Positions 1-7,330 of a stretch of DNA of 27,174 nucleotides are shown here, in pieces; the first letter of the stretch is position 1; each line of letters starts with the position of its first letter. Location of the stretch: positions 1-27,174 of the forward strand of contig NZ_LLZI01000281.1 of NCBI RefSeq assembly GCF_001509485.1, given 5' to 3'. Under the pieces are notes generated by a model. It worked only from the letters and a program-made list of their open reading frames with translations, did not search any database and had not been told where the DNA came from. The translations under genes were made by a program, and so were the position numbers. This stretch comes from Streptomyces sp. NRRL F-4489. GTDB lineage: Bacteria; Actinomycetota; Actinomycetes; Streptomycetales; Streptomycetaceae.

Positions 1-100
1 GCGGGCGGTGAAGGGGCGGGGAGGTACGGGGAGAGGAGTGGGGAACCTCCCGGGGAACGGGGGAGCACGACCGGGGCCCGGGGGGACCCGGAGGAAATAC

Positions 101-134
101 GGGGGACCACGGGGGAATACGGGGGGTCCGGGGG
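101..134 (+). repeat. G-run tract with G-quadruplex potential
   Basis: Four runs of five or six G (101-105, 111-115, 121-126, 130-134) are separated by spacers of 5, 5 and 3 bases, with a 10-base periodicity. This satisfies the sequence pattern for an intramolecular G-quadruplex on the plus strand. No convincing gene covers positions 1-322, so the tract may be the 3' end or leader of something to the left, or upstream DNA of the secreted peptide gene. Function is unknown. Confidence 0.5.
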
Positions 135-140
135 ATCGCA

Positions 141-189
141 GGGGCTGTTTTCCCGTGGCTGGGAGGGGAAGCCACGGAAAACCGGCCCC
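141..189. terminator. Long imperfect inverted repeat (probable terminator or leader hairpin)
   Basis: Arms at about 141-160 and 170-189 pair almost completely: GGGGCTGTTTTCCCGTGGCT against the complement of AGCCACGGAAAACCGGCCCC, with small bulges. The loop is about 9 bases. A second, perfect 12-bp palindrome (ccgcccgggcgg) lies at 200-211. They fit transcription termination of a gene to the left of the window, but a 5'-leader structure for the peptide gene at 323 is possible because no stop codon of an upstream gene is visible. Confidence 0.5.
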
Positions 190-322
190 TGCGGCGTTTC
201 CGCCCGGGCGGCAAAACCCGCGATATTCCCCGCTTTCTCCGTCAAGTGCCGAACATCTGTACACGCTTGGCGCTAGTTTGTTTCCGGGAACAGCAACGAA
301 CCACGTACTCACAGGAGTTGAG

Positions 323-544
323 ATGACCCGCACCAGGAAATCTCTTGCCGCGGCCGCCATCGCCGTGGCCGCGCTCGGCGCCGCCGCGACGCCCGCCCTG
401 GCCGACAACCACATACCCGCCCCGCCGAGTTCCGTGACGGTCCTGGACCGCCACGCGCCCGTCGCGCCGCTGGACAACCACATGCCGCTGGCCCCGCAGG
501 GCGAGCACGCGGGACTGTCGCCGATGGACAACCACATGCCCTGA
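323..544 (+). CDS. Small secreted peptide with DNHMP repeats
   Basis: A 73-residue protein of unknown function. Residues 1-27 form a typical Sec signal peptide: basic MTRTRK start, alanine-rich core, and ATPALA before the predicted cleavage site. The mature part of about 46 residues is a degenerate nine-residue repeat: DNHIPAPP, then DRHAPVAPL, DNHMPLAPQ, GEHAGLSPM and a terminal DNHMP. Every unit has an acidic residue or its neighbour, a histidine and prolines, and there is no cysteine. The ATG is chosen over an upstream in-frame start because AGGAG lies six bases before it and the signal peptide begins there. A strong terminator follows directly, so the gene is probably a single unit. Spaced Asp/His residues could bind metal or recognise a partner, but that is speculation. 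Confidence 0.85.
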   Translation: MTRTRKSLAAAAIAVAALGAAATPALADNHIPAPPSSVTVLDRHAPVAPLDNHMPLAPQGEHAGLSPMDNHMP

Positions 545-580
545 CCGGGAGTCGGATACCGATCCGCCCTTCGTGGTGTC

Positions 581-623
581 ACGGACGGGGCCGGGCAGAT
601 GCCCCGGCCCCGTCCGTCGTTTT
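581..623 (+). terminator. Rho-independent terminator of the secreted peptide gene
   Basis: The arms ACGGACGGGGCCGGG (581-595) and CCCGGCCCCGTCCGT (603-617) form a perfect 15-bp stem with a loop of about seven bases, followed by CGTTTT. It starts 37 bases after the peptide stop codon. Confidence 0.88.
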
Positions 624-792
624 CCGGGCGCTCCCGAAGATCTCCAGGGCTTCCCGAGGGCCGGATGTTTCCGCTCCGAAACGTTTGCTGCGGCACCGAA
701 CGGGAGGGGGCGCGCTCGGTGACGCGTACAGGGAGGAGCGAGGGGCCCGCACGGGGCGCCGCGCGCAGGCCGCACTACAGGGCGCACGAGGC

Positions 793-807
793 CTGACGCC
801 CCGTCAG
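793..807. promoter_or_regulatory. Palindromic operator CTGAC-N5-GTCAG (perfect) at the acyl-CoA synthetase promoter
   Basis: The site reads CTGACGCCCCGTCAG. Its left arm CTGACG (793-798) resembles a -35 hexamer, and TACAGT (817-822) follows at 18 bases as a plausible -10, so a bound repressor would cover the promoter. The GTG start lies at 868. The same palindrome recurs at 6104, 19213, 19331 and 19355, and with one mismatch at 16409, 16502 and 24062. Dimer-sized symmetry fits a TetR-family protein. Confidence 0.75.
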
Positions 808-867
808 TTCCGCTGCTACAGTCGCGCCGTCCGGACCCGTATCGCCCGCCCGCCCAGGAGGCGCCTC

Positions 868-2556
868 GTGTTCGAAGCCGCCCGTATACGCACGCTGTGG
901 GAACTGGTCGAGTACCGGGCGCGGGCCTCGGGGGGCGCGCCGATGTTCTTCGACGGGGACGGCGGACGGGGGGTGACGTTCGGGGCGGTGCGGGATGCGG
1001 CGCTGCGGGTGGCGGCCGGGTTCCGGGAGCTGGGGATCGGGGCCGGGACGCGGGTGATGTGGCAGTTGCCGACCCGGATCGAGACCGTGATCGCGTCGCT
1101 GGCGCTGGCCCGGCTGGGGGCCGTGCAGATCCCCGTTCTCCACCTGCACCGGGCGCGGGAGGTCGGGTTCATCCTGGCGGAGTCGGCGGCCGAGTTCGCG
1201 CTCGTACCGGGGGTGTGGCGGGGGTTCGATTACGCGGAGATGGTGCGCGGGGTGGCCGGGCGGCACGGCGCCGGGGGGCGGGCGCGGGCGGTGCGGGTGG
1301 TGGACATCGGAGCCGGGCTGCCGGAGGGGGACCCTGGGGCGCTGCCCAGCCCTCCGGGCGCGGCGAACGGGGCAGACGGGGCGGACGGGGCCGATCCAGC
1401 CCACGCGGCCACTCGCTGGATCTACTACACGTCCGGGACGACCGCCGCGCCCAAGGGAGTTGAGCACACCGACGCGTCGCTGATCGCGGGTGGGGCCGGG
1501 CTGGCCGGTGCGCTGGGGATGGCGGCGGACGACGTCGGCTCGATCGCGTTCCCGTACGCCCATATCGCCGGGCCGGACTACGTCATCGCCATGCTGATCA
1601 GCGGCTTCCCGGCCGTCGTGCTGGAGGCGTTCGACGCGGACCGGGCCGCCGAGGTCTACCGGCGGCACGGCGTGACCATGGCGGGCGGCTCGACCGCGTT
1701 CTACCAGGCGTTCCACGACGCGTCACGGCGCCGGCGGGCGGCCGCGCCCGGCGCCGGGCCGCTGATCCCCTCGCTGCGGCTGCTCTCCGGCGGCGGCGCC
1801 CCCCTGCCGCCCGAGCTGTACCGGGCCGCCGGGCGGGAGCTGGACTGCGCGATCGTCCACGGCTACGGCATGACCGAGTGCCCGATGATCGCGATGGGGA
1901 CGCCGTACGACAGCGACGAGCAGCTGGCGCACACGGTCGGCAGGCCGGTGGCGGGCGCGCGGGTGCGGATCGTACGGGCGGACGGGAGCGAGGCCGCGAA
2001 CGGGGAGACCGGGGAGGTGGCGGTCGCCGGGCCGATGGTCTTCCGGCGGTACACCGATCCGGCGCTGACCGCCGGGGCGTTCGGCCCGGACGGCTTCTTC
2101 CGCACCGGCGACCTCGGGCACCTCCGCGCCGATGGGCATCTGGTGCTCACCGGGCGGCTGAAGGACATCATCATCCGCAAGGGCGAGAACATCTCCGCGC
2201 AGGAGATCGAGGACCTGGTGCGTACCCATCCGGCGGTGGCCGAGGTGGCGGTGGTCGGGCTGCCCGACCGGGAGCGGGGGGAGCGGGTGTGCGCGGTGGT
2301 CACGCTGGCGGAAACGGGCGGCAGAGCAGGGGCGGACGGCAAGGCGGGGGTGGGCGGCGGGCCGGGGCTCACCCTGGCGGAGCTGACCGCGCATCTGCGG
2401 GCCGCGGGGCTGATGACCCAGAAGCTGCCGGAGCAGCTGGAGATCACGGACGAACTGCCGCGCGGCGGCCCGCTGAACAAGGTCCTCAAGGCCCAGCTGC
2501 GGGCCCGTTACGGAGGGGGCGGCGGCCGGGACGCCGGCCCGGGACCCGGCGCTTGA
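868..2556 (+). CDS. AMP-forming acyl-CoA synthetase (cyclohexanecarboxylate-CoA ligase-like)
   Basis: A 562-residue member of the ANL adenylating superfamily. It activates a carboxylic acid with ATP and CoA through an acyl-adenylate. The phosphate-binding motif YTSGTTAAPKG lies near residue 187, GYGMTE further on, and the hinge motif FRTGDLGHLRADGHLVLTGR with KDIIIRKGENIS later. NKVLK near the C-terminus supplies the adenylation lysine. The GTG start is preceded by AGGAGG at six bases. A longer in-frame extension to 685 is rejected because it would run through the promoter and operator. Length is normal for a medium-chain or alicyclic acid ligase. The operator upstream ties it to the acyl-CoA regulon of this window. 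Glycine codons in the first third are unusually often GGG. The exact acid cannot be told from sequence. Confidence 0.9.
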   Translation: MFEAARIRTLWELVEYRARASGGAPMFFDGDGGRGVTFGAVRDAALRVAAGFRELGIGAGTRVMWQLPTRIETVIASLALARLGAVQIPVLHLHRAREVGFILAESAAEFALVPGVWRGFDYAEMVRGVAGRHGAGGRARAVRVVDIGAGLPEGDPGALPSPPGAANGADGADGADPAHAATRWIYYTSGTTAAPKGVEHTDASLIAGGAGLAGALGMAADDVGSIAFPYAHIAGPDYVIAMLISGFPAVVLEAFDADRAAEVYRRHGVTMAGGSTAFYQAFHDASRRRRAAAPGAGPLIPSLRLLSGGGAPLPPELYRAAGRELDCAIVHGYGMTECPMIAMGTPYDSDEQLAHTVGRPVAGARVRIVRADGSEAANGETGEVAVAGPMVFRRYTDPALTAGAFGPDGFFRTGDLGHLRADGHLVLTGRLKDIIIRKGENISAQEIEDLVRTHPAVAEVAVVGLPDRERGERVCAVVTLAETGGRAGADGKAGVGGGPGLTLAELTAHLRAAGLMTQKLPEQLEITDELPRGGPLNKVLKAQLRARYGGGGGRDAGPGPGA

Positions 2557-2598
2557 CCCTGACACCCATGTGAGGGCTTACAACGGGTGCGCGACGGA

Positions 2599-2651
2599 AT
2601 CGAGCCAGGGATCGAACCACGGTATCGATCCACGGCTAGGGAATCGAGCCA
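2599..2651 (+). repeat. Four direct repeats ATCGANCCA
   Basis: Copies begin at 2599 (ATCGAGCCA), 2611 (ATCGAACCA), 2624 (ATCGATCCA) and 2643 (ATCGAGCCA), with start-to-start spacings of 12, 13 and 19 bases. Only the sixth base varies. They fill the 118-base gap between the acyl-CoA synthetase and the LLM oxidoreductase genes and end 24 bases before the latter's start. They may be binding sites or a degenerate minisatellite. Confidence 0.7.
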
Positions 2652-2674
2652 CCCTGCGTCCGGGCGGAGGCCCC

Positions 2675-3607
2675 ATGACCACCAACACCAGCACGGAGAC
2701 GAAGACGAAGACGAGCACGGACACGGACAGTGGCGGGGGCGCCGGGCGCATGCGCCTGCATGTCGTTCTGCCGTCCGAGTCGGGGGCGATGGCCGCCGGT
2801 GAACTGGCCGCGCTGGCGCGGGAGGCCGAGGAGCTGGGGTACGCGGGCGTCTGGCTGCCGGACCATCTGCTGCCGCCGGGACCGTACGGGCGGCCGCCGG
2901 AGGGGTACGGCGGGGTGTACGAGGCGCTGACCACGCTCTCCTACCTGGCGGGCGTCACCGAACGAGTGACGCTCGGCACCTCGGTGCTGATCGTGCCGCT
3001 GCGCGAACCGCTGCTGCTGGCCCGGCAGTCGGCGACGCTGGCGCGGCTGAGCGGGGACCGGTTCGTGCTGGGGGTGGGCGTGGGCTGGCAGCCGTACGAG
3101 TTCGCGGCGGCCGGGGCGGAGTTCCGCGACCGGGGCGCGCGGACGGACCGGGCGCTGCGGCTGGTGCGGCGGCTGCACACGGGCGCGGGCGGGCCGTACG
3201 ACGACGGGGCGGTGGCGTTCGACGGGCGGGCGGTGTTCGAGCCGGTGCCGGACGTACCGGTGCCGTTCCTGATCGGCGGGAACTCGGACGCGGCGCTGCG
3301 GCGGGCGGCGGAGTTCGGCGGCTACTGGCAGGGGGTCGGGCTCACCCCGGAACAGTTCGCGGAGCGGAAGGCGTGGCTGGACCGCCGGGCCGGGGAGGGC
3401 TCGGCCCCGGTGGCGGCCGGGACCCGGATCGGCTGGGACGGGCCGGACCGGACGCTCACGGAGGTGACGGCGGAGGTCGCCGCCTGGGAAGCGGCCGGCG
3501 CGGCGGACCTCGGGGTGTGGTTCGGGTCCGTCCACGACGGCTTCGCCGACCGCATGCGGTCGTTGGCGGAGGGTACGGGCGTGAGCGGCGGCCGGGTCAG
3601 CGGCTAG
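2675..3607 (+). CDS. F420-dependent LLM-class oxidoreductase
   Basis: A 310-residue luciferase-like (beta/alpha)8 protein. Such enzymes use reduced or oxidised coenzyme F420, less often FMN, to reduce or oxidise small organic molecules. Family features are LAREAEELGYAGVWLPDHLL near residues 45-65, the strand segment VTLGTSVLIVPLREPLLLARQ, and LSGDRFVLGVGVGWQPYEF. The C-terminal part is shorter than in bacterial luciferase. The ATG at 2675 has GGAGG four bases upstream. The first 25 residues are a Thr/Asp/Lys-rich low-complexity tail, so the internal ATG at 2750 (MRLHVV) is an alternative start. It lies in the same direction as the acyl-CoA synthetase and may be co-transcribed, but the 118-base gap carries four direct repeats and could hold its own control. 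Confidence 0.87.
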   Translation: MTTNTSTETKTKTSTDTDSGGGAGRMRLHVVLPSESGAMAAGELAALAREAEELGYAGVWLPDHLLPPGPYGRPPEGYGGVYEALTTLSYLAGVTERVTLGTSVLIVPLREPLLLARQSATLARLSGDRFVLGVGVGWQPYEFAAAGAEFRDRGARTDRALRLVRRLHTGAGGPYDDGAVAFDGRAVFEPVPDVPVPFLIGGNSDAALRRAAEFGGYWQGVGLTPEQFAERKAWLDRRAGEGSAPVAAGTRIGWDGPDRTLTEVTAEVAAWEAAGAADLGVWFGSVHDGFADRMRSLAEGTGVSGGRVSG

Positions 3608-3635
3608 CCGTCCCGGGCGGATCCGCGACGTACGG

Positions 3636-3663
3636 GCCGGCGGGGGCTGGGGCGCCCGCCGGC
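3636..3663 (+). terminator. Stem-loop terminator after the LLM oxidoreductase gene
   Basis: GCCGGCGGG (3636-3644) and CCCGCCGGC (3655-3663) form a perfect 9-bp GC stem with a 10-base loop, 29 bases after the stop codon. There is no T tract, which is common for Streptomyces terminators. Confidence 0.6.
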
Positions 3664-3721
3664 AACCCGGACGGTCCGGCGGCCTTCGGGGGATGTCACA
3701 GGCGGGTGCCATGATCGCGGG

Positions 3722-4264
3722 ATGGCCCCCAGCACCCTGCGCTTCCAGCAGTTCACGACAGCCTCCGAGGTCGCCGCGCCGTTCCGGCGCGCCCTCGCCG
3801 ATTGCTGGGTCGAGGTGACCAACGCGGGCGGTGCGGCCGGATTCCCGTTTCCGCCGGTCGACGCCGCCACGGTGCTTCCGGCCCTCGACCGGATCATCGA
3901 CCAGCTCTCCGCGGACACCTGCCGCCTCCTCGCGGCAACCGTGGACGGGCAGCTTGCGGGCTGGCTCATCGCACGGCGTGACCGGTCCGAGCTGATAGCG
4001 CACTGGGGCACCCTCCACCACGTCCAGACCCGTCTCGCCGTGCGCGGGCGCGGTGTCGGGCGGGCGCTCGTGGAGGAGGCCCGCAGGGTCGCGCGGGACG
4101 AGATGGGGCTGGAGCAGCTGCGTATCGCCGTCCGCGGCGGTGTGGGACTGGAGGGCTTCTACGGGCGGCTGGAGTGGCGGGAAATCGGCCGGTGGCCAGG
4201 CGCTTTGAGGTTCGCGGCAGGTGACGACCGCGATGAGGTCCTGATGCTGCTCGCCCCGCTCTGA
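3722..4264 (+). CDS. GNAT-family N-acetyltransferase
   Basis: A 180-residue acetyl-CoA-dependent acyltransferase of the GNAT fold. Motif A is clear at about residues 104-118: VRGRGVGRALVEEA, with the R-x-x-G-x-G/A pyrophosphate loop preceded by the beta-strand VQTRLAV. A motif B-like segment, GLEGFYGRLEWREIGRWPG, lies near the C-terminus. The acceptor substrate is not predictable. No Shine-Dalgarno sequence precedes the ATG. Instead CATGAT stands six bases before it, which suggests a leaderless transcript starting at the ATG. No CTGAC-N5-GTCAG site is present, so it is probably outside the acyl-CoA regulon. It is convergent with the FadD3-type ligase gene. Confidence 0.85.
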   Translation: MAPSTLRFQQFTTASEVAAPFRRALADCWVEVTNAGGAAGFPFPPVDAATVLPALDRIIDQLSADTCRLLAATVDGQLAGWLIARRDRSELIAHWGTLHHVQTRLAVRGRGVGRALVEEARRVARDEMGLEQLRIAVRGGVGLEGFYGRLEWREIGRWPGALRFAAGDDRDEVLMLLAPL

Positions 4265-4414
4265 GGCGTTACGCCGATGTCGGCGTCACCGGCTTCGGCG
4301 GATGCAGCGGCTTCGGCGACTTCGACGGCCGGGCCGAGCAGGCACGGCGGAGGGACGGCCCCCGGTCCGGTCCCGTCCGGTCCACTCCACTCCCCTACCG
4401 GGCGGAGCCCCGAG

Positions 4415-6061
4415 CTACTCCCCGCCTCCCCCAGACCCACCCCAACCCCCCTCCCGCAGCAGCCCCTTCACCACCTTCCCGCTCGCGTTGCGCGGCAGGG
4501 CGGGGACGAATGCGACTTCCCTGGGGACCTTGTAGTTGGCCATTTGGCGGCGGGACCAGGCGATCAGGGCGTCGGGGGTGAGGCGGGAGCCGGGGCGGCG
4601 GACCGCGTACGCCTTGCCGACCTCGCCGAGGCGGGGGTCGGGTATGCCGATGACGGCGGCCTCGGTGACGTCGGGGTGGCGGGTGAGGAGCTGCTCTATC
4701 TCGGCGGGGTAGGCGTTGAAGCCGCCGACGATGAACATGTCCTTGAGGCGGTCGGTGATCCGGAGGTTGCCGGCCGCGTCGAGGACGCCGATGTCGCCGG
4801 TGCGCAGCCAGCCGTCGGGGGTGAGGGCCCGGTCGGTGGCGGCCGGGTCCTCGTAGTAGCCGGTCATGACGTGGTAGCCGCGGACCTGGACCTCGCCGGG
4901 CGTGCCGGTCGGCCGCGGGCGGCCGGCGGCGTCCACGACGCGGACCTCGGTGTCCGGTATCGCGCGGCCGGCGGTCCCGGCGATCACCTCCGGCGGGTCG
5001 CCGCGGCGGCACATGGTGACCACGCCGGTGGCCTCCGACAGGCCGTACGCGGTCAGGACGGTGGCGACCTTCAGCTCGCCTCGGAGCCGTTCCACCAGCT
5101 CCAGGGGGACGACGGCGGCGCCGGTGACGACCAGGCGCAGCGCCGAGAGGTCGTGCCGGTCGCGGTCGGGGTGGTCGAGGAGCTGCTGGTGGAGGGTGGG
5201 CGGGCCGGGGAGGACGGAGATCCGCTCGGCGGCGATGTTGGCGAGCGCGGTCCGGGCGCTGAAAACCGGCTGCGGCACCATCGTCGCGCCGCGCAGCAGG
5301 CAGGCGATGACGCCGGCCTTGTAGCCGAAGGTGTGGAAGAAGGGATTGACGATGAGGTAGCGGTCGCCTTCCTCGAGGCCGGCCAGCGCGCTCCAGACGT
5401 CGTAGGCGCGCAGCGTCTGGCCGTGGGTGATCACCGCGCCCTTGGGGTGGCCGGTGGTGCCGGAGGTGAAGATGATGTCGGAGGGGTCGCCGGGGCCGAG
5501 GGCGTCGGCCCGCGCGCGCACCGTGCCGGCCGGGACCGCCGCCCCTTCGGCGAGGAAGTCGCGCCAGGTGGTGAAGTCGGCGGGGGCGTCGTCGGCGAGC
5601 ACCACGACCCGCTGGAGGTGCGGCAGCCCGGGCAGGGGGCCGGGGCCGTCGCCGCGCCCGGCGGCCCGGCGCAGCGAGGCGACGTAGGACGTGCCGAGGA
5701 AGGTGCCGGTGACGAAGAGCAGCCGGGCCCGGGTGCGGCGCAGGATGTCGGCGGCCTCGGCGCCCTTGAAGCGGGTGTTGACCGGGACGAGGACGGCGCC
5801 GGCGGTGACCGCGCCGAGGGCGGAGACGATCCAGTCGCGGGTGTTCGGCGCCCAGACCGCGACCCGGTCGCCGGGCGCGACACCGGCCGCGACGCACGCC
5901 GCGGCGGCCCGCGCCACCCGGTCGCCCAGCTCGGCGTACGTGATCCGGCCGCGGCCCTCGACGACGGCCTCCCGGGGGCCGTACCGCGCGGCGGCGGCGC
6001 GCACCAGCCGGGCGAGCGAGCCGTACGCCAAGTCCGCGCGTGTATCGAGGTGTTCGTCCAT
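4415..6061 (-). CDS. FadD3-type acyl-CoA ligase
   Basis: A 548-residue ANL-superfamily ligase. FTSGTTGHPKG at about 198-208, YGLSEATG, WLRTGDIGVLDAAGNLRITD with RLKDMFIVGGFNAYPAEIE, and the terminal adenylation lysine K529 in NASGKVVK are all present, so it should be active. The N-terminal stretch VPVNTRFKGAEAADILRR and FLGTSYVASL is characteristic, as I recall it, of FadD3 proteins. In mycobacteria these activate the steroid ring C/D propanoate intermediate HIP. Orthology is inferred from motif memory, not alignment. The ATG is preceded by GGGGAGG at seven bases. The reading frame stays open far upstream, but that part is the antisense of the next genes. It is divergent from the Ltp/DUF35/crotonase operon across a 111-base region with a perfect operator at 6104. 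Confidence 0.9.
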   Translation of the reverse strand: MDEHLDTRADLAYGSLARLVRAAAARYGPREAVVEGRGRITYAELGDRVARAAAACVAAGVAPGDRVAVWAPNTRDWIVSALGAVTAGAVLVPVNTRFKGAEAADILRRTRARLLFVTGTFLGTSYVASLRRAAGRGDGPGPLPGLPHLQRVVVLADDAPADFTTWRDFLAEGAAVPAGTVRARADALGPGDPSDIIFTSGTTGHPKGAVITHGQTLRAYDVWSALAGLEEGDRYLIVNPFFHTFGYKAGVIACLLRGATMVPQPVFSARTALANIAAERISVLPGPPTLHQQLLDHPDRDRHDLSALRLVVTGAAVVPLELVERLRGELKVATVLTAYGLSEATGVVTMCRRGDPPEVIAGTAGRAIPDTEVRVVDAAGRPRPTGTPGEVQVRGYHVMTGYYEDPAATDRALTPDGWLRTGDIGVLDAAGNLRITDRLKDMFIVGGFNAYPAEIEQLLTRHPDVTEAAVIGIPDPRLGEVGKAYAVRRPGSRLTPDALIAWSRRQMANYKVPREVAFVPALPRNASGKVVKGLLREGGWGGSGGGGE

Positions 6062-6103
6062 CGCACTGCCTCCCCGTCCCGGAAAAGACCAGCCCCCCGC
6101 TAG

Positions 6104-6132
6104 CTGACTGGTCGTCAGATTAGCGGTAGCCT
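6104..6132 (+). promoter_or_regulatory. Operator CTGAC-N5-GTCAG and overlapping promoter of the Ltp/DUF35/crotonase operon
   Basis: A perfect palindrome CTGACTGGTCGTCAG occupies 6104-6118. Its left arm CTGACT (6104-6109) can act as a -35, with TAGCCT (6127-6132) as a -10 at 17 bases. This is the same geometry as at 793. It sits in the divergent region between the FadD3-type ligase and the Ltp gene, so one bound dimer could control both directions. Confidence 0.72.
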
Positions 6133-6172
6133 CCTCCGCTGTCAGCAGTGACGGCCGAGCACGGAGGTGGCC

Positions 6173-7324
6173 ATGGGGGCGACCCTGAAGGACGCCGCGG
6201 CGATCGTCGGCATCGGGCAGACGCCGTTCGCCAAGCGGCTCCCGGAGTCCGAGAAGGCCCTGGCCTGCCGGGCGATCATCGCGGCCCTGGACGACGCCGG
6301 GATCGCCCCCTCGGAGGTGGACGCCTTCGCCTCGTACACCATGGAGGAGACCGACGAGGTCGAGATCGCCAAGTCGATCGGCGCGGGCGAGGTCAGGCAC
6401 TTCTCCAAGGTCGGCTTCGGCGGCGGCGGTTCGTGCGCCACGGTCGGGCACCTGGCCGCGGCCATCGCCACCGGGCAGGCGAGCGTGGGCGTCGCCTGGC
6501 GGTCCCGCAAACGCGGCTCCGGGCCCCGGCCGTGGACCGCCGCCCGCGCCCAGCTGCCCACCCCCGCGCAGTGGACCCGCCCCTTCGGGCTGCTGCGGCC
6601 CGCCGACGAGATCGGCATGCTGGCCCGGCGCTATATGCAGGAATACGGCGCCACCCGCGACCACTTCTTCAACGTCGCCCTGGCCTGCCGCAACCGCGCC
6701 AACCAGAACCCGGCCGCGATGATGTACGACCGCCCGCTGACCCGCGAGATGTACATGACCGCGCGCTGGATCAGCGAACCGCTCTGCCTCTACGACAACT
6801 GCCTGGAGTCCGACGGCGCGCTGGCCTGCGTGGTGGTCTCCGCCGCGCGCGCCCGCGACTGCCGCCGCCGGCCCGTCTACGTCCACGCCGCGGCGCAGGG
6901 CCTGCCCGCACAGCACCACGGCATGGTCGACTACTGGAGCGACGACCCGCTCAGCGGCCCGGCCCGGTCCGCCGCCCGGCACCTCTGGAAGGGCTCCGAC
7001 CTCGGCCCGCGGGACGTCGACGTGGCGCAGATCTATGACGCGTTCACCCCCTTGATACCCCTCTCCCTGGAGGGCTACGGCTTCTGCGGACGCGGTGAGG
7101 GCGCGGCCTTCACCGAGGGCGGCGCCCTGGAGATCGGCGGGCGGCTCCCGATCAACACCAGCGGCGGCGGCCTCTCCGAGGCGTATGTGCACGGCTTCAA
7201 CCTGATCACCGAGGGCGTCCGGCAGCTGCGCGGCACCAGCACCGCGCAGGTCCCGGACGCGGCCACCTGCCTCGTCACCGCGGGCGCGTGCGTGCCCACC
7301 TCCGCGCTGCTGCTGAGGAGTTGA
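6173..7324 (+). CDS. Ltp-type thiolase-fold protein (candidate retro-aldolase), first copy
   Basis: A 383-residue SCP-x/lipid-transfer-type thiolase-superfamily protein without the SCP2 sterol-carrier domain. GGGGSCATVGH places Cys88 where thiolases keep their nucleophile. IYDAFT carries Tyr288, and GGGLSEAYVHG carries Tyr338 and His340. In Ltp2 of steroid degraders a thiolase fold has become an aldolase that uses tyrosines and needs a DUF35 partner to cleave side-chain 3-hydroxyacyl-CoA. The two tyrosines here, and the DUF35 gene six bases downstream, fit that model. The ATG at 6173 is preferred over the GTG at 6167, which overlaps the GGAGG ribosome-binding site. The enzyme could instead be a thiolase because Cys88 and His340 are present. 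Confidence 0.87.
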   Translation: MGATLKDAAAIVGIGQTPFAKRLPESEKALACRAIIAALDDAGIAPSEVDAFASYTMEETDEVEIAKSIGAGEVRHFSKVGFGGGGSCATVGHLAAAIATGQASVGVAWRSRKRGSGPRPWTAARAQLPTPAQWTRPFGLLRPADEIGMLARRYMQEYGATRDHFFNVALACRNRANQNPAAMMYDRPLTREMYMTARWISEPLCLYDNCLESDGALACVVVSAARARDCRRRPVYVHAAAQGLPAQHHGMVDYWSDDPLSGPARSAARHLWKGSDLGPRDVDVAQIYDAFTPLIPLSLEGYGFCGRGEGAAFTEGGALEIGGRLPINTSGGGLSEAYVHGFNLITEGVRQLRGTSTAQVPDAATCLVTAGACVPTSALLLRS

Positions 7325-7330
7325 TACCGG

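Noticed and set aside
8..322. In-frame upstream extension of the small secreted peptide
   Set aside because: It reads through G-run and hairpin DNA, gives low-complexity Gly/Arg/Pro sequence and would bury the signal peptide. AGGAG correctly precedes the ATG at 323.
685..867. Longer start for the first acyl-CoA synthetase
   Set aside because: It would contain the operator and promoter at 793-822. The GTG at 868 has an ideal AGGAGG.
4277..6103. A 608-residue plus-strand open frame across the FadD3-type gene
   Set aside because: It is antisense to a ligase with complete ANL motifs, has Gly/Ala/Asp/Val-rich low-complexity content and no domain. Long antisense frames are usual at this G+C content.
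6138..6154. GTCAGCAGTGAC near the Ltp transcription start as a further operator
   Set aside because: The half-sites point outwards with a different spacing, so it does not match the palindrome. It was left out of the site list.
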